Shown: positions 26,600 through 35,560, counted from the stretch's first letter. The stretch is 35,621 nucleotides of DNA from Bacteroidales bacterium (GCA_028710155.1 JAQUSR010000006.1:1-35621), one strand, 5' to 3'. Notes: generated by a model not told the origin, from the sequence alone. Program-made: numbers and translations.

Positions 26600-27883
26600 A
26601 TGAAAAAAATAAAATTTAACGAAGACTGGACAGCTACGATTATCGGGTTGATTATCATTATCTTTGCTGTTGCTTTATTATCACCGAGTTTTTCGGGAAT
26701 GGTGATTCAATGGCCAAAATTTTCGTGGGATAGTTGGCAAACGTTGCAAGAAAACGTGTTTTCCGGTATCAATTTGCTACGCATAGTAGGCGTTTTTGTA
26801 GCGTTTATGGTACTGGTTTTTTTAGCCGGATTGTTTGCTAATAAGCCCATTTCATCGATGATGAAAGTGTATCCCGTGATTTTTCTTTTGACGCTTTTTG
26901 CTTCGATCGTTTCAGGTAATAAAGTAATGAAAGAATGGGGCTTGGAGACAGTGATTTTCTGTTTGTTGCTCGGTTTGGTTATTAGCAACTGTTTCAAAAT
27001 ACCCACTTGGATTAAAGATTCGCTCACTTCGGAACTCTTTATCAAAATCGGATTAGTGATTTTGGGAACCACCATTTTATTTCAATCGATGATGAAAGCC
27101 GGCGTTTACGGACTGATTCAAGCTGTTGTAGTGATTTTTACCGTTTGGAATGTCTGTTTTTGGATTTGCAAGAAGATGAAAATTGACCGAGAGTTGTCGG
27201 TGATGCTCTCCAGCGCAGTGTCCATTTGCGGCGTTTCGGCTGCCATTGCCACCGCAGGAGCCATAAAAGGAGATAAAGCTAAATTGTCGTATGTGGTTTC
27301 GTTGGTGCTGATTGTTGCTGTTCCTATGATTCTTTTGTTGCCGGCAATTGCACATCTGTTTGGATTTTCGGAAACGTTGGCGGGAGCGTGGTTTGGCGGC
27401 ACTATCGATACAACTGGAGCCGTTGTTGCCAGTGGTGAATTTTACGGTGAAGAGGCGCTGAAAATCAGTACTATTGTCAAATCTTCCCAGAATGTGCTGT
27501 TGGGTATTGCCGCCTTTGCTATTTCGGTTTATTGGTCGGTAACAGGACAAGGCAGTCGCGAAGAAAAACCTTCCGGTAAAGTGATTTGGGAACGTTTTCC
27601 GAAATTTGTGTTGGGTTTCATTTTGGCATCGTTGATTTTCTCGTTTTGTTTCTCCGAACCAACGGTAGCTGCCACCAAAGTCATTTTGAAAAGTGTACAA
27701 GGTTTTTGGTTTGCATTGGCATTTACCTCTATCGGATTGGAAACCAACTTCAAAGCGTTGATTAACCAACAAAACCGCAAAGCCACCGGAGCCTTTTTAT
27801 TAGCACAAACCTTCAACATCTTCTTCACGCTGCTGATTGCTTGGCTGCTGTTTGAGGTGATTGGAAATGGATTGCAGGTGTAA
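26600..27883 (+). CDS. YeiH-family putative sulfate/anion exporter
   Basis: 427 residues from the ATG at 26600; the track start is a TTG seven codons earlier. The protein is made of about ten or eleven hydrophobic segments of the PF03601 (YeiH) type, with conserved stretches FIKIGLVILGTTILFQS, AVSICGVSAAIATAGAIK, AWFGGTIDTTGAVVASGEFYG and FTSIGLETNFKALI. The family is annotated as a sulfate or small-anion exporter mainly by inference from related proteins, so direction and substrate are uncertain. It follows the DsrE-like lipoprotein gene by 33 bases and would provide the inner-membrane part of a porin-carrier-transporter set. It is followed by about 200 bases without a gene. Confidence 0.85.
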   Translation: MKKIKFNEDWTATIIGLIIIIFAVALLSPSFSGMVIQWPKFSWDSWQTLQENVFSGINLLRIVGVFVAFMVLVFLAGLFANKPISSMMKVYPVIFLLTLFASIVSGNKVMKEWGLETVIFCLLLGLVISNCFKIPTWIKDSLTSELFIKIGLVILGTTILFQSMMKAGVYGLIQAVVVIFTVWNVCFWICKKMKIDRELSVMLSSAVSICGVSAAIATAGAIKGDKAKLSYVVSLVLIVAVPMILLLPAIAHLFGFSETLAGAWFGGTIDTTGAVVASGEFYGEEALKISTIVKSSQNVLLGIAAFAISVYWSVTGQGSREEKPSGKVIWERFPKFVLGFILASLIFSFCFSEPTVAATKVILKSVQGFWFALAFTSIGLETNFKALINQQNRKATGAFLLAQTFNIFFTLLIAWLLFEVIGNGLQV

Positions 27884-28079
27884 CAAATCATATTTTTTGT
27901 TGAACAATTTCGACAAAAATATAAAACCACCATCAAGCAAAATGCAAAACGTAAATATTTGATTTTGCAAGGAATTGAAAAAGAAACATTGCGCATAAAG
28001 CGGATAGCGTAATGATTCAAATAATAAACATAAAACGTCCTATTTATCAATATGGAACAGAAGGGATAATAAAAACATC

Positions 28080-28367
28080 ATGTCAACCAACGAAATAACG
28101 CTAAAAGAAGCCATTGAAAACTTTCTAAAAAACAGAAAGATGCAAGACGGTTTAATGGAAGCCCGAATTATTGATGCATGGCATCGCACCGTGGGTGGCT
28201 ACATTAGCTCCTATACGGAAAAAATTTTTGTGCGAGGTGATGTATTGTATGTAACGTTGGCTAACAATGCGTTACGTAACGAATTGTTCTATACGCGTTC
28301 CAAAATTGTCTATTCCATTAATGGTATGGTGGGAAAAAAAGCGTTGCGAGAAATTGTTTTTCGATAA
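28080..28367 (+). CDS. DUF721 (DciA-like) protein
   Basis: 95 residues: TLKEAIENFLKNRKMQDGL, then IIDAWHRTVGGYISSYTEKI, then VRGDVLYVTLANNALRNEL. This is the DUF721 pattern (Ala/Asp-Trp-x-x-x-Val-Gly followed by a beta strand and a helix with LRNEL/LRQEL). Related DciA proteins help load the replicative helicase DnaB in bacteria that lack DnaC; that role is inferred for this short Bacteroidota form. It is convergent with lptC, 11 bases away, and is not near dnaA or recF in this window. Confidence 0.85.
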   Translation: MSTNEITLKEAIENFLKNRKMQDGLMEARIIDAWHRTVGGYISSYTEKIFVRGDVLYVTLANNALRNELFYTRSKIVYSINGMVGKKALREIVFR

Positions 28368-28370
28368 TAA

Positions 28371-28394
28371 AACACCTTTTACTCTTTGGGTGTT
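28371..28394. terminator. Possible shared terminator of the DUF721 gene and lptC
   Basis: AACACC and GGTGTT form a 6-bp stem around a 12-base loop, overlapping the last codons of lptC. On the minus strand it is followed by TTATTATC. Weak. Confidence 0.3.
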
Positions 28395-28957
28395 TGAGCC
28401 TGATCTTCTTCTTGAACTGAAATTTCGCCACGCAATTTTTTGATTTTTCGTTGCGAAAAATCTTCTTCTGATTCAAAGCCGTCGCCCAATAAAATTTTAT
28501 CCGGCTCTGTGATTTTTACAAACACATTGGAATAAATTTTATGGGTGTTTTGATCCCAAATCAACTCTTCGGAATTGAGTGTAACACTATCTTTTAACGA
28601 ATGTACAACCACGTTTTTGTGGGCTTCCATTAGTTTTTTGTCGTCGTAAAAGATCCCGTATTCTGCAGTAATTGTTGATTCTATTTCAGTGCTGTCGCCA
28701 AAAAATTCGGCATAAAATCCTTGGGGCATTTCAATGTATTTTTCGGTAGTCTCATAGCTATTAATCACCGGACTGGTCAACCGCACCTTGACCATTCCCA
28801 ATTCGCTGTAAATTATTTCCCCTTCGTTGATATATTGTCCGGGAATGGTGTCGGGTAAGGTCAATCGTCTAATGTCTGCCATATCGTTTTTACACGATAT
28901 CAGCAACATCGCCAAACAGCCAATCCCCCAAAAAAGTACAACGATTTTTTTTATCAT
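28379..28957 (-). CDS. lptC: LptC-type LPS export periplasmic protein
   Basis: 192 residues. The N-terminal segment ends in a lipobox, AMLLISC (Cys22), as in Bacteroidota LptC lipoproteins; E. coli LptC has a transmembrane anchor instead. The rest is an OstA/LptA-like beta-jellyroll: EGEIIYSELGMVKVRLTSP, FYAEFFGDSTEIESTITAEYG, and DKILLGDGFESEEDFSQRKI near the end. It links the LptBFG ABC transporter to the LptA-like bridge for moving LPS to the outer membrane. Its own -7 box lies at 28980-28988. The KdsC-like gene at 22 kb makes the Kdo used in the same LPS. Confidence 0.85.
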   Translation of the reverse strand: MIKKIVVLFWGIGCLAMLLISCKNDMADIRRLTLPDTIPGQYINEGEIIYSELGMVKVRLTSPVINSYETTEKYIEMPQGFYAEFFGDSTEIESTITAEYGIFYDDKKLMEAHKNVVVHSLKDSVTLNSEELIWDQNTHKIYSNVFVKITEPDKILLGDGFESEEDFSQRKIKKLRGEISVQEEDQAQTPKE

Positions 28958-28979
28958 AATGTTTCCGCTAAAAAGCAGT

Positions 28980-28988
28980 GCAAAGGTA
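28980..28988 (-). promoter_or_regulatory. Candidate -7 box of lptC
   Basis: The minus strand reads TACCTTTGC followed by ACTG, about 22 bases before the lptC ATG. Confidence 0.65.
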
Positions 28989-29033
28989 ATATTGTTTGAA
29001 AATAAACGCTTCTACTTGAAAAAATGCAACATT

Positions 29034-29687
29034 TTATCGAATTCTCCGCATCAACATAATGCCGTCTCGCAAGGGTAATAACACATTTTCAACGCGTTCG
29101 TCGTGTTGGATGAAGTTGTTAAATTCCTCAATTTTAACGGTTTTTGGATCATGATGCCCTGTTTGCAAAATTTTTTCACTCCACAACATATTGTCGGCAA
29201 TAATCACCGAACCGATATGAGTTTTTTGCATAATTTGCTCATAATAAAGTAGATTGTTTTCTTTGTCAGCATCCAAAAATACCATATCGAAACTTTCTGT
29301 TAATAAGGGAATCACCTTTTGTGCATCGTCAACAATGAAACGAATTTTGTGTTCTAAACCACTGCATGCAAAATATTTACGTGCTAAATGTTCAATTTCA
29401 ACATCATAATCAATAGTGGTGATTTTCCCGTTTTCGGGCAATCCCATTGCAATACATAAGGCAGAATATCCTGTAAATGTTCCAATTTCTAAAACGTTTT
29501 TAGGCTGAATCATTTGTGTGAGCATGGTTAAAAACCTGCCCTGAATAGGTCCGCTCAACATACGCGGTTTGGTGGTCTTGAGATGTGTTTCGCGAAACAA
29601 CTGTTGCAAAAACGATGGCTCCGGTGTCGTATGATTGATGATATACGACTCTAATTCAGCCGATTGAAAAGAATCATTCGTTGTCAT
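29034..29687 (-). CDS. SAM-dependent O-methyltransferase (caffeoyl-CoA/catechol type)
   Basis: 217 residues of the methyltransferase-3 family. The SAM-binding motif is VLEIGTFTGYSALCIAMGLP (residues 65-84). The metal and catechol-site residues are in FDMVFLDADKENNLLYYE and VIIADNMLW, and the C-terminal GIMLMRRI strand is typical. The bacterial substrate is unknown. The start codon lies inside the last codons of the M16 peptidase gene (14-base overlap), so translation of the two is probably coupled. Downstream, lptC has its own promoter. Confidence 0.88.
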   Translation of the reverse strand: MTTNDSFQSAELESYIINHTTPEPSFLQQLFRETHLKTTKPRMLSGPIQGRFLTMLTQMIQPKNVLEIGTFTGYSALCIAMGLPENGKITTIDYDVEIEHLARKYFACSGLEHKIRFIVDDAQKVIPLLTESFDMVFLDADKENNLLYYEQIMQKTHIGSVIIADNMLWSEKILQTGHHDPKTVKIEEFNNFIQHDERVENVLLPLRDGIMLMRRIR

Positions 29688-30921
29688 CTGGTTTGTAAAT
29701 TAAAACATTCAAATTATTCATTTTCAAATAGTTTTCAGCTACTTGATGTATTGCATCCAGTGAAACAGTATTAATTTTTTCAAACACTTCCTTCATGCTC
29801 AATACTTTGTCGGTTTGTATCAACGAGCGACCAATGCTCAACATTTGATTCAATCCCGAATCGGAATCCAAAGCAATTTGTCCGCACATTTGTTCTTGCA
29901 TTTTTTGTAAAGTATTTTTTGTAATGGCGGGCAATTTATTTAATTCTCGTTCAATGATTGTCAAACATTTAGGTAGCGTTTGCGGATCAGTAGCAAGATA
30001 AATTTCAACAATGCCGATGTCGCTAAACGCTGAAAAATTAGATTCGTTGCTGTAGGTGTAACCGTGTTTCTCACGCAATGCCATATTCAATACCGAGTTC
30101 ATTGCACGTCCGCCGATATAATTGTTAAGTAACGACATTGCCCAAAAATCGTCCGCTGTAACACAGGGAGCCAATCCGCCTAAAACGCAATGCGATTGAT
30201 AAACCGGTTTAGATTGCGTTCGATTAAAAATTTTGGAAACAAATGGTTTTATGACTTCACCTTTGGATGCAATAGTCGCAGAACCATCAAAAAGTCGTTG
30301 CACTATTTTCCGAATTTCATCAAAATTTTTATTACCCACATAGCTGATAACCATCCTATCGGTGGCATAATTGCGATGGATAAAACGTAAAATATCGCTT
30401 TGTGAAAATTTTCGCACTTGTTCGGGTGTTCCTAAGATATTACGTCCAAAAGATTGATTTTTAAAAAGTTGTTCTTCAAAATCATCAAAAATAAATTCAT
30501 CGGGCGTGTCTAAATAGGTATTGATTTCATCAATCACCACCTCCTTCTCTTTTTCCACCTCTTTTTCGGGAAAAGTGGCGTGGAAAACGATGTCGCTCAT
30601 CAATTCCAAAGCAAGTTGACTATATTCTGCTAAAAAACTGGCATGAATCACCGTTTCTTCGCGTCCGGTATAAGCGTTCAACTCGCCGCCAAATCGCTCC
30701 AAACAATTAATGACAGCCACAGAACTGCGTTTTTCGGTGCCTTTAAAAAGCGTGTGTTCGATAAAATGAGCCAATCCTTGTTCCTGTTCCAACTCGTGAC
30801 GCGAACCGGCTGATATAAAAATTCCGGTATGTGCTACGGTTGTGTTCCATGGTAAATAAACCAAACGTAATCCGTTGGAAAATTGATGAATACGTATATT
30901 CTCTTCTTGAAAATTTTGCAA
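29674..30921 (-). CDS. M16 family zinc metallopeptidase (pitrilysin-like)
   Basis: 415 residues. The inverted zinc motif HxxEH is HFIEH (His52, Glu55, His56) in GLAHFIEHTLFKGT, and the distal glutamate lies in VVIDEINTY (about Glu132). The C-terminal half carries the RxxY-like part of the M16 repeat, GGRAMNSVLNMALREKHGYTY. Single-repeat M16 enzymes of this size act as dimers on peptides. No signal peptide is visible. The start is unusual: there is no ATG, only a TTG at 30921, with an in-frame stop a few codons upstream. Substrate unknown; possible roles are processing of leader peptides or general peptide turnover. The O-methyltransferase gene overlaps its 3' end. Confidence 0.88.
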   Translation of the reverse strand: MQNFQEENIRIHQFSNGLRLVYLPWNTTVAHTGIFISAGSRHELEQEQGLAHFIEHTLFKGTEKRSSVAVINCLERFGGELNAYTGREETVIHASFLAEYSQLALELMSDIVFHATFPEKEVEKEKEVVIDEINTYLDTPDEFIFDDFEEQLFKNQSFGRNILGTPEQVRKFSQSDILRFIHRNYATDRMVISYVGNKNFDEIRKIVQRLFDGSATIASKGEVIKPFVSKIFNRTQSKPVYQSHCVLGGLAPCVTADDFWAMSLLNNYIGGRAMNSVLNMALREKHGYTYSNESNFSAFSDIGIVEIYLATDPQTLPKCLTIIERELNKLPAITKNTLQKMQEQMCGQIALDSDSGLNQMLSIGRSLIQTDKVLSMKEVFEKINTVSLDAIHQVAENYLKMNNLNVLIYKPDDNE

Positions 30922-31047
30922 AATATTGTATATTTATAACGTATCATAACGAAAAAAAAATTAAAATATTTTTTTAGAAACAACGACTTTGCCATGACAT
31001 CTTTTTCATTCAACCCGAATTTCATTTTTTTGAATCTACTTTTTCAC

Positions 31048-31056
31048 TACCTTTGC
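31048..31056 (+). promoter_or_regulatory. Candidate -7 box of the bifunctional nuclease gene
   Basis: TACCTTTGC followed by ACAC, 24 bases before the ATG at 31081. It lies inside the over-extended track ORF and so supports the later start. A TTTG about 15 bases upstream is a poor -33 match because of the short spacing. Confidence 0.65.
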
Positions 31057-31080
31057 ACACGTTTTAATGGTCGTTTTTTT

Positions 31081-31641
31081 ATGGAAAATAAAATCGAATT
31101 ATCACTTAAAAGGATAATATACAGCAAATTGCAAAACGATGCATACGTGATGACGTTGACAGAAATCAACAGTGAACGTCAAATTCCTATCATCATAGGC
31201 AGCAACGAAGCCCAGTCTATTATCATTGCCATCGAACAAATTAAATCGCCGCGTCCGCTGACGCACGATCTTTTTTGCAACTTTGCCGCGATGTTGAAAA
31301 TTCAGTTACAACACATTGAAATTTACAAATTTAGAGACGGAATTTTCTATGCACGACTATTTCTACAAAAAGAAAACAACGAAATTTTGACGTTGGATGC
31401 CCGCACTTCCGATGCCGTTGCATTAGCCATTCGCTGCCATTGTCCAATGTACACTAACGAAGAGGTTTTGAATGTTACCGGTGTTACTTTGGAAGAAATT
31501 TCCACAACAAAGCAACTCGCTTCAAATATCGAAAATCGATCGGTTGAGAAATTACAAAAGATGATGAATAGTGCTATTGCAGACGAAAACTATGAAGAAG
31601 CTGCTATTCTTAGAGACGAAATCAAAAAACGAAGCAAATAA
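31081..31641 (+). CDS. Bifunctional nuclease (DUF151/BFN) family protein with UVR motif
   Basis: 186 residues from the ATG at 31081; the track adds 29 residues that overlap the promoter. Residues about 1-130 are the DUF151/BFN domain, with IPIIIGSNEAQSIIIAIE (35-52), RPLTHDLF and LDARTSDAVALAIRC. Residues about 155-186 form a UVR motif (LQKMMNSAIADENYEEAAILRDEI), a helical hairpin also used by UvrB to bind UvrC. Some members have DNase/RNase activity; the bacterial role is not settled. It is divergent from the M16 peptidase gene and followed 45 bases later by the nucleoside transporter gene. Confidence 0.88.
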   Translation: MENKIELSLKRIIYSKLQNDAYVMTLTEINSERQIPIIIGSNEAQSIIIAIEQIKSPRPLTHDLFCNFAAMLKIQLQHIEIYKFRDGIFYARLFLQKENNEILTLDARTSDAVALAIRCHCPMYTNEEVLNVTGVTLEEISTTKQLASNIENRSVEKLQKMMNSAIADENYEEAAILRDEIKKRSK

Positions 31642-31686
31642 AAAATTGTCCCAACTTTTATCGAATAAATTCTAAAACTGAACAAT

Positions 31687-33249
31687 ATGTTTCAATTTTT
31701 AAAATCTTTAAAATTTGTCAACGGGAAAAAGGTGCTGATGATTGTATTAGTCATTTTTTCGTTGGCAATTATTTCTATAGGAGCATCGGTCGTTTGGGCT
31801 AAAAATGCACCTCAAAACGACACCTCTTTGGTGTTAACCGATTCGATTACAGCCATCGAAATGGCGTCAGAAACTGCCGAAACGGTTGAACCCGTCAACG
31901 ATGCATTGATTGATAAATCGGCACTATTGCTCAAAAATGCAAAACCTAATTTTTCGTGGAATGCATTAGGGCGCGGTTTACTCGGCATCACTTTTTTGTT
32001 AGTTGTGGCTTGGCTGTTGAGCAAAAACAGAAAAGCGATCAGTTGGAAAACAGTTTTAGTGGCGTTGGGTTTGCAAATCGTTTTAGCCATCGGTATTTTG
32101 TATGTGCCTTTTATTGAATCGTTTTTCATGATTGCCGGGAAAATTTTTGTGAAAATCTTGGAGTTTACCAAAGTGGGCACCACTTTTCTTTTTGGCGAAT
32201 ATTTTATGAATCCCAATAATGTTGGTTATGTGTTTGTTTTTCAAGTACTTCCAACTATCATATTTTTCTCTGCCATCACCAGTTTGTTGTTCTATTTGGG
32301 CGTGATTCAAGTGGTGGTGAAAGGGTTGGCTTGGGTGTTTACCCGTTTGATGCGTATTTCGGGCATCGAAAGTTTATCATTGGCCGGTAACATTTTTTTG
32401 GGACAAACCGAAGCTCCGTTGTTGGTAAAAGCCTATATTTCAAAAGTGTCGCCTTCGCAGTTGTTTTTAGTGATGACCGGTGGCATGGCAACCATAGCCG
32501 GAGGCGTTTTGGCAGCCTATATTGGACTATTGGGCGGTGACGATCCCGTTTTACAACAACAGTTTGCTAAACATTTGATTTCAGCTTCTGTAATGGCGGC
32601 TCCCGGTGCGGTGGTAATGGCAAAGATGTTGTTTCCGGAAACCGACTCGGTGGATATGAGCTTGAAAGTCGATAAATCTTCGATGGGAGCCAACGTGTTG
32701 GATGCCTTTTCGGAAGGAACGGTACAAGGAGTGAAGTTAGCTGTCAATGTGGCGGGAATGTTGCTCACCTTTTTGGCATTCATCGCTTTAACAAATTATG
32801 TGTTGGAAGGGATGATTGGTCGCTGGACGGGACTCAACGAATGGATTCAAACCATTTCCGGCGGCAAGTTTTCGGGTTTCTCTTTGCAGTTTATCATGGG
32901 TTATGCTTGCGCTCCCGTTATGTGGTTATTGGGCGTTGCCACTCCTGATTTAGTGTTAGTGGGACAGCTGTTTGGCGAAAAAACCATTCTTAACGAATTT
33001 GTAGCCTACCTCAGCTTGAACGATATGAAAATGGCCGGCGTTTTTACTAGTACGAAATCCATTATTATTGCCACCTATTTATTATGCGGTTTTGCCAACG
33101 TTGGTTCTATCGGAATACAAATCGGCGGCATCGGAGCTTTGGCACCCAACCGCCGCGGCGAGTTGTCGAAATTCGGATTCCGCGCTTTATTAGCCGCCGC
33201 CATGACCGCCATGCTGTCGGCAACGATCATTGGAACAATTATGGGATAG
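31687..33249 (+). CDS. Concentrative nucleoside transporter (CNT/NupC family)
   Basis: 520 residues. The C-terminal about 425 residues are a CNT transporter: a sodium- or proton-driven inner-membrane symporter for nucleosides. The signature IESLSLAGNIFLGQTEAPLL lies at about 227-246, followed by VMTGGMATIAGGVLAAYIG and GYACAPVMWLLGV. Unusually, there is an N-terminal extension of about 90 residues: a first hydrophobic segment (about 16-38), then a polar linker with many Thr, Glu and Ala (about 40-85), before the first canonical helix. The extension could be a signal or anchor segment with a periplasmic linker. Nucleosides taken up could feed the purine nucleoside phosphorylase and upp. Confidence 0.9.
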   Translation: MFQFLKSLKFVNGKKVLMIVLVIFSLAIISIGASVVWAKNAPQNDTSLVLTDSITAIEMASETAETVEPVNDALIDKSALLLKNAKPNFSWNALGRGLLGITFLLVVAWLLSKNRKAISWKTVLVALGLQIVLAIGILYVPFIESFFMIAGKIFVKILEFTKVGTTFLFGEYFMNPNNVGYVFVFQVLPTIIFFSAITSLLFYLGVIQVVVKGLAWVFTRLMRISGIESLSLAGNIFLGQTEAPLLVKAYISKVSPSQLFLVMTGGMATIAGGVLAAYIGLLGGDDPVLQQQFAKHLISASVMAAPGAVVMAKMLFPETDSVDMSLKVDKSSMGANVLDAFSEGTVQGVKLAVNVAGMLLTFLAFIALTNYVLEGMIGRWTGLNEWIQTISGGKFSGFSLQFIMGYACAPVMWLLGVATPDLVLVGQLFGEKTILNEFVAYLSLNDMKMAGVFTSTKSIIIATYLLCGFANVGSIGIQIGGIGALAPNRRGELSKFGFRALLAAAMTAMLSATIIGTIMG

Positions 33250-33492
33250 GTACAAGGGAAAAAATGTGTGATTTAAACAATTATTGTATTACCAATAAAT
33301 TCGGTTCAACTTTTTAACGTAAGTTTTTACTGCTTTTTTAAAATTTTAGTAGTAATGATGAAACAATGATTTTCTGTTTTGGTTGATAGGATTTATAAAA
33401 TATTTATTTTGTTTTAAAAAGATGATTTTAATAGTATTATAATTAATTACATATAGTTAACAAAAAAGTATTTATTTAATATTACAGATATA

Positions 33493-34662
33493 ATGTTAGG
33501 AAATTTTAATAAAATCATTGATCGTTCAAAAACGGATTGTATCAAGTATGATTTACGGCGTGAAACTTTCGGTAAAGAGGATGTGATTCCCATGTGGATT
33601 GCCGATATGGATTTTCGCGCCCCTGAATGTGTTTTAAAAGCACTACGGGAACGTATTAATCACGGCGTTTTAGGCTATGGTGCTCGCTTGGATTGCTTCT
33701 TTAAATCTATTATTGATTGGAACAAACTACGTAACAATCGTGAAATTGATCCGGAATGGATTGTATTCAGCCCGGGCGTTGTTCCCGCTTTTACCGTCTC
33801 CACCTTAGCTTTAACCGAACCGGGAGATTCAGTGATTATTCAACCACCGGTCTATCCTCCCTTTTTCGATGCTGTGAAACAAAACAGAAGAAATTTGGTA
33901 TGCAATCCGTTGATCAATAATAATGGTTACTTTACCTTCGACTACGACAACTTCCGTGAAATATGTCAAAAACATCATCCAAAAGTGCTGATTTTGTGTA
34001 ATCCTCACAATCCGGTTGGTCGTGCTTGGACTTTTGACGAACTAAAAAAACTCACCGATCTTTGTTTAGAATACGGCGTTACTATCATTTCTGACGAAAT
34101 TCACTCCGATTTATTGTTGCATGGAAATCAGTTTATTCCAACAGCGTCCATCTCCAAAGAGGTCGAAAATATTACGCTTTCGGCTTCTGCACCATCCAAA
34201 ACGTTTAACATCGCCGGTCTTTCTACCTCTTACATCATAATTTCTAATCCCGTACTACGCGAAAAAGTGCAAAACGTTTATAATCACATGCACTTGCTTT
34301 CCGGTAACGTTTTTGGCAACTTGGCTTTACAAACTGTTTACGAACAGGGAGTTCCGTGGCTCGAATCGCTGTTGCAATATTTGTCTGCCAATGCAAAATA
34401 TGCCACCAATTTCATTAATAAACGATTGAAACCTATTCAAACCCATCTTCCCGAAGCCACCTTCTTGATGTGGCTCGATTGTCGCGGATTAAATATGAGT
34501 GAAAAAGAAATTGACGATATTTTTATTCAAAAAGCCGGCGTAGGATTTAATTTGGGTACTGAATTTGGTTCCGAAGGCGATGGCTTTTTCCGAATGAACA
34601 TCGGATGCCCGCGTCAAACTTTAAAAACCGCTTTAGAAAATATTGAAAAAGCGTTGAAATAA
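33493..34662 (+). CDS. patB: MalY/PatB-type aminotransferase (cystathionine beta-lyase)
   Basis: 389 residues, class I/II PLP-dependent fold. The N-terminal DVIPMWIADMDFRAPECV is the MalY/PatB signature, which separates it from ordinary aminotransferases. Further motifs: VFSPGVVPAF, LILCNPHNPVGRAW, IISDEIHSDLLL (Asp201) and SAPSKTFNIAGL with Lys236 as the PLP lysine. The likely activity is beta-cleavage of cystathionine or cysteine conjugates to homocysteine, ammonia and pyruvate; exact substrate uncertain. The 243-base gap upstream is very AT-rich and lacks a clear TAnnTTTG box. The gene ends before a strong terminator. Confidence 0.88.
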   Translation: MLGNFNKIIDRSKTDCIKYDLRRETFGKEDVIPMWIADMDFRAPECVLKALRERINHGVLGYGARLDCFFKSIIDWNKLRNNREIDPEWIVFSPGVVPAFTVSTLALTEPGDSVIIQPPVYPPFFDAVKQNRRNLVCNPLINNNGYFTFDYDNFREICQKHHPKVLILCNPHNPVGRAWTFDELKKLTDLCLEYGVTIISDEIHSDLLLHGNQFIPTASISKEVENITLSASAPSKTFNIAGLSTSYIIISNPVLREKVQNVYNHMHLLSGNVFGNLALQTVYEQGVPWLESLLQYLSANAKYATNFINKRLKPIQTHLPEATFLMWLDCRGLNMSEKEIDDIFIQKAGVGFNLGTEFGSEGDGFFRMNIGCPRQTLKTALENIEKALK

Positions 34663-34691
34663 TTTATATCCATTGAATTAAAATTTAACAT

Positions 34692-34723
34692 AAAGGCGGA
34701 TGTTTCGATATCCGCCTTTTAAT
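34692..34723 (+). terminator. Intrinsic terminator between patB and thyA
   Basis: AAAGGCGGAT (34692-34701) and ATCCGCCTTT (34710-34719) form a perfect 10-bp stem with an 8-base loop, ending in T residues. The track's thyA start at 34700 lies within this stem, which argues against it. Confidence 0.85.
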
Positions 34724-34765
34724 ACGCTCTTTGAATCAAATGCTTTTCTATTAAATCAGCAAAAA

Positions 34766-35560
34766 ATGAAACAATATTTAACCCTTCTTGATCACATATT
34801 AAACAATGGTGTTAGAAAAGACGACCGCACCGGAACCGGAACCATCAGCACTTTTGGCTATCAAATGCGGTTCGATTTAGCAGAAGGCTTTCCTTTACTG
34901 ACTACGAAAAAACTGCATTTGAAATCAATTATCTACGAATTGCTTTGGTTTTTAAGAGGTGATACTAATCTTCAATATCTTCACGACCACAATGTTAGTA
35001 TTTGGGATGAATGGGCAGACGAAAACGGCAACTTGGGACCGATTTACGGGCATCAATGGAGGTCGTGGGGCGATCGCAACGGAAAAACACACGATCAAAT
35101 TTCTGAGGTGATTGCATCTATCAAAAATAATCCCAACTCACGTCGGCATTTGGTGTGCGCTTGGAATGTGGGAGAATTAGATGAAATGGCTTTGCCTCCT
35201 TGCCATATTTTGTTTCAATTTTGGGTGGGAAACGGTAAATTATCGTGTCAATTGTATCAACGTAGCTGCGATACCTTTTTGGGCGTTCCGTTTAACATTG
35301 CCTCCTACGCGTTGCTGTTGATGATGATGGCACAAGCTACCGGATTGCAACCCGGAGAATTTATTCACACTTTGGGTGATGCACATCTCTATATCAACCA
35401 CATTGAGCAAGCAAAATTGCAACTGACGCGCGATCCGCGTCCGTTACCGACTATGAAACTCAATCCGGAAATTAAATCCATTTTCGATTTTCAATACGAA
35501 GATTTTGTTTTGGAAAACTACAATCCTCATCCACACATCAAGGGAGCGATTGCAGTGTAA
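34766..35560 (+). CDS. thyA: Thymidylate synthase
   Basis: Methylates dUMP to dTMP using 5,10-methylenetetrahydrofolate, in the cytoplasm. 264 residues from the ATG at 34766, the same length as the E. coli enzyme; the longer track ORF starts inside the upstream terminator. Motifs: RTGTGT (21-26), [20 protein letters not shown] (80-99), SRRHL for phosphate binding (125-129), the nucleophile in [12 protein letters not shown] (Cys146), and [19 protein letters not shown]. It uses methylenetetrahydrofolate and releases dihydrofolate, so a dihydrofolate reductase gene would be expected nearby; the window ends 61 bases later. Confidence 0.97.
   Translation: MKQYLTLLDHILNNGVRKDDRTGTGTISTFGYQMRFDLAEGFPLLTTKKLHLKSIIYELLWFLRGDTNLQYLHDHNVSIWDEWADENGNLGPIYGHQWRSWGDRNGKTHDQISEVIASIKNNPNSRRHLVCAWNVGELDEMALPPCHILFQFWVGNGKLSCQLYQRSCDTFLGVPFNIASYALLLMMMAQATGLQPGEFIHTLGDAHLYINHIEQAKLQLTRDPRPLPTMKLNPEIKSIFDFQYEDFVLENYNPHPHIKGAIAV

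Noticed and set aside
27077-27772. 231-residue minus-strand ORF opposite the YeiH gene
   Set aside because: Antisense shadow of a clear membrane transporter; Asn/His/Gln/Arg-rich translation with no hydrophobic core or motif.
34700-34765. N-terminal extension of thyA given by the ORF track
   Set aside because: The extra codons begin inside a perfect terminator stem, and the ATG at 34766 gives the exact family length.
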